DNA of 9,012 nt from RGIG1840 sp964626795 (GTDB taxonomy: Bacteria; Bacillota_I; Bacilli_A; RF39; UBA660). This document shows positions 6,296 to 9,012 of the stretch, in pieces. Position 1 is the first letter of the stretch, and each line of letters begins with the position of its first letter. Both the position numbers and the translations under genes were made by a program. The stretch is taken from contig CAZVIQ010000035.1 of the NCBI GenBank assembly GCA_964626795.1, forward strand, positions 1-9,012, read 5' to 3'. A model generated the notes under the pieces. That model ran no database searches and was not told the DNA's origin. It saw nothing but the letters and a program-made list of their open reading frames with translations.

Positions 6296-6813
6296 ATAAC
6301 CAACTCCTGTTCAAGTTCTGAATCATTATTTACTATTACAAATAAATCATCTTTTTTTGAAAAACCCTCTTCTATAAATTTATTCAGCAGTGAAATAAGA
6401 GAATCATAATATCCTTCAAAGTTATAAATTATGATTTTTGCTTTAGTTTCACAATTTCTTTTGGCAGTTATTGCACTTATTATTTCGTTTAAAGTACCAA
6501 CTCCACCAGGCAAGAATAGTAGTATATCACTTTTTAAAAAATATTCAAGTTGTTTTAAAGTATTTTCAAATACTGTTTTTTTACAATTTAACTCTTTTAA
6601 ATCTTCTTGATATTTAATAATGTTTATACCTTCAACAGAAAGACTACTGCCATAGTACTTTCTATATATTTCTCCCATCATACCATTGTTACTGGCACCA
6701 AAAATTAAATTCAAGTTGTTTTTAATACATAAATCTGCAACATGTGATGAAAAATCTATATATTTTCTATCTATTGTATTATAAGAAGAACATCCTATAA
6801 AAACATTTCTCAT
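6289..6813 (-). CDS. Divergent LOG-family / nucleotide phosphoribohydrolase-like protein
   Basis: The LOG family (long misannotated as lysine decarboxylases) has a Rossmann-like fold; active members cleave nucleoside 5'-monophosphates to base and ribose 5-phosphate. This 174-residue protein shows a first beta strand VFIGCSS (4-10), NLIFGASNNGMMGEIY (35-50) where typical members have GGGxxGLMG, the signature PGGVGTLNE (102-110) and GYYDSLISLLNKFIEEGF (134-151), matching the family's C-terminal helix. It departs from typical LOG proteins in two places. The arginine usually about 15 residues before PGG appears to be Lys (K87 by my hand alignment). The tryptophan/glutamine-rich segment after the signature is replaced by AITAKRNCETKAK. 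It could be a TIGR00725/DprA-like relative or a nucleotide-binding protein without hydrolase activity. The start overlaps trxB by ATGA, with AAAAGGA about 9 nt upstream. Confidence 0.82.
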   Translation of the reverse strand: MRNVFIGCSSYNTIDRKYIDFSSHVADLCIKNNLNLIFGASNNGMMGEIYRKYYGSSLSVEGINIIKYQEDLKELNCKKTVFENTLKQLEYFLKSDILLFLPGGVGTLNEIISAITAKRNCETKAKIIIYNFEGYYDSLISLLNKFIEEGFSKKDDLFVIVNNDSELEQELVIC

Positions 6814-7703
6814 TTATTTATATCCTTTTTAGCACTTATTGCTGCGATTGCTCCTTCAGCACATGCTGTAATTATCTGATACACTTCTTTACTAATAATA
6901 TCACCTGCAGCATATATTCCTGGAACAGAAGTTCTCATACTTTGATCAACTTTTATAAATCCTTTTTCATCTAATATTCCCAGATTTTCAAGATATCCCG
7001 TAATCGCTGCAAAACCTATATAAATAAATATTCCTTCTGCTTCAAGTTCTGTACCATCTTCGAGAATAACACCACTTACCAGTCCTTCACTTGTTTTAAT
7101 ATCTTTAATTACACTATTGTTAAGAATTTTAAAATTTTTCATACTTTCTGCTTTATCCTGAAGAACTTTTTCTGCTCTTGGCTTTTCACTTCTGTTAATA
7201 AGTGTTACACTTTTGCACACTTCAGCTAAAAACACTCCTTCTTCAAAAGCAGAATTACCTGCTCCAAGCACAATTACATTCTTATCTTTAAATAGTGGTG
7301 CATCACACAATGCACAGTAGCTTATTCCTTTTCCAACAAGCTCTTTTTCATTTGGAAGCCCCATTTCTTTTCGTTGTCTACCTGTACAAATAATAACTGA
7401 TTTAGTCTTATAAACTTCTTTAGATGTTATAACTTCTTTATATTCTTCTTCAGTCTTTATTCCTCTTACGCTTTCAATTTTATAAGGTATTTTAAGTTTA
7501 TTGATCTGATCAAACATTTTAAAAGCTAAATCCGGTCCACTTATACTTTCAAATCCAAGATAGTTTTCAACAATGCTTGTATTTGCAACCTGTCCTCCAG
7601 GCATTTTACCTTCAATTAAAAGAATATTTAATCCACTTCTATATCCATAAAGGGCTGCGTTCATACCTGCAGGTCCCATTCCAATAATAATTACATCATA
7701 CAT
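6810..7703 (-). CDS. trxB: Thioredoxin reductase, FAD-dependent
   Basis: TrxB passes electrons from NADPH through FAD and a redox disulfide to thioredoxin in the cytoplasm. The 297 residues are slightly shorter than the usual 305-320. FAD binding is shown by IIGMGPAGMNAALYG (6-20) and GIYAAGDI (262-269). The redox centre is CALCD (130-134), a CxxC with the conserved acidic residue after it. The pyridine-nucleotide domain (about 112-240) has GAGNSAFEEG (147-156). The usual HRRxxxR that grips the NADPH 2'-phosphate reads NRSEKPR (170-176), so two of the four key residues differ and cofactor preference is uncertain. Alternatives within the family are ferredoxin-dependent or NADH-using enzymes; a ferredoxin-NADP reductase is unlikely given the CxxC. 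Start is secure: GGAGG about 8 nt upstream of the ATG. The TGA stop overlaps the next gene. Confidence 0.93.
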   Translation of the reverse strand: MYDVIIIGMGPAGMNAALYGYRSGLNILLIEGKMPGGQVANTSIVENYLGFESISGPDLAFKMFDQINKLKIPYKIESVRGIKTEEEYKEVITSKEVYKTKSVIICTGRQRKEMGLPNEKELVGKGISYCALCDAPLFKDKNVIVLGAGNSAFEEGVFLAEVCKSVTLINRSEKPRAEKVLQDKAESMKNFKILNNSVIKDIKTSEGLVSGVILEDGTELEAEGIFIYIGFAAITGYLENLGILDEKGFIKVDQSMRTSVPGIYAAGDIISKEVYQIITACAEGAIAAISAKKDINK

Positions 7704-7717
7704 AATTTTTCCTCCAT

Positions 7718-8539
7718 CTATTTAAAATTTTTTGGTATTATCTTAGTACTGGTATCATTATACAGTTCTTCAAGTTTAGGCTTTTTATACTGAGATAATA
7801 TTATTATAAAACCAACTATAAATAATATAACACTTACTATCTGAGCTACTTTTACATCATTCATCATTAAACTATCAGTTCTTAATGACTCTATATAAAA
7901 TCTCCCAACACTGTACCACATTAGATAGAATCCAGTTTGATATCCTACTTTCATATATTTAATTCTTCTTATTATTATTAAAATTATAACTCCTAAAACA
8001 CACCATAATGATTCGTATAAAAAAGTAGGAGTGTAATATGAACCATTAATTTTCATTCCTTCTATAATAAATTCAGGAAGATGCATATTCTTTAATCTAG
8101 CTAGTGTTGTTAAAGTTCCATATGCTTCACCGTTAAAAAAGTTACCCCATCTTCCAATAGCCTGACTGAGTAAAATACAAGGAGCAATAATATCCATGAA
8201 TCTTAAAGCACTAACCTTGTACTTTCGGCAATAGAATATTATCGTAAACATCCCAAAGATTATACCTCCGTGAATCGCGATACCTCCAAACCAGAATTTA
8301 TATATTTCACTTAAATTATTTAAATAATAATCAAGATTAAATATTACATAATATGCTCTTGCTCCTACAACGCCAATTATAATAGTCCAAAAGAAAACGT
8401 TAATAATAAATTCCTTATCAAGAGAAAATCTTTTTCCTTCTCTTATAGCCCAGATAAGAGATATAAAAAGACCAAGTATAATAAAAACACTGTACCATTT
8501 TATTTGTATATGTTCTGAATATATGAAATATGGATTCAT
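7718..8539 (-). CDS. lgt: Phosphatidylglycerol-prolipoprotein diacylglyceryl transferase
   Basis: Lgt is the integral membrane enzyme that moves diacylglycerol from phosphatidylglycerol to the lipobox cysteine of prelipoproteins, the first step of lipoprotein maturation. The 273 residues contain about seven hydrophobic segments and the family landmarks: GARAYYVIF (59-67), GGIAIHGGIIFG (85-96, with the conserved histidine at 90), the Lgt signature QAIGRWGNFFNGEAYG (126-141, with R130 and N133), PTFLYESLW (171-179) and GRFYIESLRTDSL (212-224, with R213 and E217). Length is typical and all essential-type residues are present. The start shares one base with the upstream stop (TAATG), with AGAGG 6-7 nt before it. 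In Bacillus, lgt follows hprK, close to yvlD; here hprK is missing between the YvlD-like gene and lgt. Confidence 0.96.
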   Translation of the reverse strand: MNPYFIYSEHIQIKWYSVFIILGLFISLIWAIREGKRFSLDKEFIINVFFWTIIIGVVGARAYYVIFNLDYYLNNLSEIYKFWFGGIAIHGGIIFGMFTIIFYCRKYKVSALRFMDIIAPCILLSQAIGRWGNFFNGEAYGTLTTLARLKNMHLPEFIIEGMKINGSYYTPTFLYESLWCVLGVIILIIIRRIKYMKVGYQTGFYLMWYSVGRFYIESLRTDSLMMNDVKVAQIVSVILFIVGFIIILSQYKKPKLEELYNDTSTKIIPKNFK

Positions 8540-8937
8540 TAATAACCTCTTTTGCTCATTACAGGATTAATAATAAATATATTACATAGTAATTTCATTA
8601 TCCAGATAAATATTGAAATAAATACAGGAATTACCCAGCCTAATATTATAAAATTATTACCTAATAAAAGTCCTGTTAATTTAAGTACTATAACATTAAT
8701 AATTGGGTAAAAGAAACCCAAGGAATATATTGTAATTGGTAAAAATACTAATACAAGTAATGGTTTTACTGTTTCATTCAATAAACTTATTATTAATGAA
8801 GCTAGAAGTGCATACCAAATATTACTTATATAAAATCCATTAAATACTTTTGTTGCAAATACTAATATAAAAGCATTCACTACTAAATTCACTGCAAACT
8901 CTAATATATTAGGTTTATTATATATATTATCTTTCAT
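8539..8937 (-). CDS. YvlD-like small membrane protein (phage holin 4 superfamily IV)
   Basis: The 132-residue protein has about four hydrophobic segments (11-30, 38-56, 58-92 probably as two, 97-120) and the core SLLNETVKPLLVLVFLPITI (51-70), typical of the family named mycobacterial four-helix phage holin IV, to which Bacillus YvlD belongs. Despite that name, most members are chromosomal genes with no lysis function shown, and no phage gene lies nearby. YvlD is linked in Bacillus to cell-envelope stress genes and sits close to hprK-lgt, so its place directly before lgt supports the call and suggests an envelope role. It is the first gene of the operon, with a strong AAGGTGAT site 5 nt before the ATG. 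The C-terminus is short and basic (MSKRGY), probably cytoplasmic. Confidence 0.85.
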   Translation of the reverse strand: MKDNIYNKPNILEFAVNLVVNAFILVFATKVFNGFYISNIWYALLASLIISLLNETVKPLLVLVFLPITIYSLGFFYPIINVIVLKLTGLLLGNNFIILGWVIPVFISIFIWIMKLLCNIFIINPVMSKRGY

Positions 8938-8956
8938 TTTATATCACCTTGTATTT

Positions 8957-8962
8957 ATTATA
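8957..8962 (-). promoter_or_regulatory. Candidate -10 box of the six-gene operon
   Basis: A perfect TATAAT on the minus strand lies 19 nt before the first ATG and just after the terminator of the upstream unit. Transcription would begin near 8950, placing the AAGGTGAT ribosome binding site at the very 5' end of an approximately 13-nt leader. The -35 match (TGTTTT or GTGTTT) is poor. Confidence 0.4.
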
Positions 8963-8975
8963 TAATAAAATCCAT

Positions 8976-9003
8976 TAAAAAACACTAACTTTATGTTAGT
9001 ATT
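8976..9003 (-). terminator. Intrinsic terminator of the gene beyond the right edge
   Basis: On the minus strand AATACTAAC (9003-8995) pairs with GTTAGTGTT (8989-8981), a 9-bp stem with one G-U pair and a 5-nt loop, followed by a T run to about 8977. It implies a minus-strand gene ending just outside the window, and it isolates the six-gene operon at its start. Confidence 0.65.
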
Positions 9004-9012
9004 TTAATAAAA

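Larger units (their letters stand above)
4971..8937 (-). other. Predicted six-gene operon, YvlD-like gene to sigH
   Basis: Six genes follow with no room for internal terminators: the YvlD-like gene and lgt share one base (TAATG); lgt and trxB are 14 nt apart with a GGAGG site in the gap; trxB and the LOG-like gene share ATGA; the LOG-like gene and rlmB share ATGCTAG; rlmB and sigH are 5 nt apart. A terminator and -10 box precede the first gene and a terminator follows the last. Co-transcription and translational coupling are inferred from this spacing. Confidence 0.75.

Noticed and set aside
8539..8937. Holin-type family name suggesting a prophage remnant
   Set aside because: The YvlD branch is chromosomal, the neighbour is lgt, and no integrase, lysin, structural phage gene or attachment site is seen.

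Overview
This strongly AT-rich window carries nine clear protein genes and one probable small one, all on the minus strand, so transcription runs from the right edge to the left. TGA serves as a stop codon in recD2, the sigma factor gene and trxB, and tryptophan is TGG where checked, so the standard code applies and a Mycoplasma-type code is excluded. SigH-, RlmB-, Lgt-, YvlD- and RecD2-type proteins, together with strong Shine-Dalgarno sites, point to a low-GC Bacillota. A compact Bacilli lineage is the most likely source (Erysipelotrichia-like or a gut 'Mollicutes-related' group); that placement is inference.

Right to left, a terminator for an unseen upstream gene (about 8976-9003) is followed by a -10 element (8957-8962). 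A tightly packed six-gene operon then spans 8937 down to 4971: a YvlD-type small membrane protein, lgt (lipoprotein lipidation), trxB (thioredoxin reductase), a divergent LOG/nucleotide phosphoribohydrolase-like protein, rlmB (23S rRNA 2'-O-methyltransferase) and a SigH-type sigma factor. Junctions are TAATG, a 14-nt gap, ATGA, ATGCTAG and a 5-nt gap, so translational coupling is likely throughout. The order looks like two separate conserved Bacillota neighbourhoods (yvlD-(hprK)-lgt...trxB and rlmB-(yacP)-sigH) joined after loss of the genes between. A hairpin just after the sigma factor closes the operon.

Left of that lie units that each have their own terminator: a family-2 glycosyltransferase with C-terminal TPR repeats (3797-4885), a membrane protein resembling the C-terminal half of DUF2207/YciQ proteins (2486-3733), and recD2 (235-2403). 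About 60 nt past recD2, with no terminator between, is a probable 43-residue membrane-anchored basic protein (43-174) that appears to start at ATT. It ends in a hairpin that contains its stop codon.

The intergenic regions are very short, stop codons lie in or beside terminator stems, and predicted mRNA leaders are only about 10-16 nt. This is the layout of a streamlined genome. I see no mobile element, CRISPR array, tRNA, rRNA or riboswitch. No convincing new multi-gene system is present. The best leads are the ATT-initiated small protein, the rewired sigma factor operon, the altered NADPH motif of TrxB and the divergent LOG-like protein.
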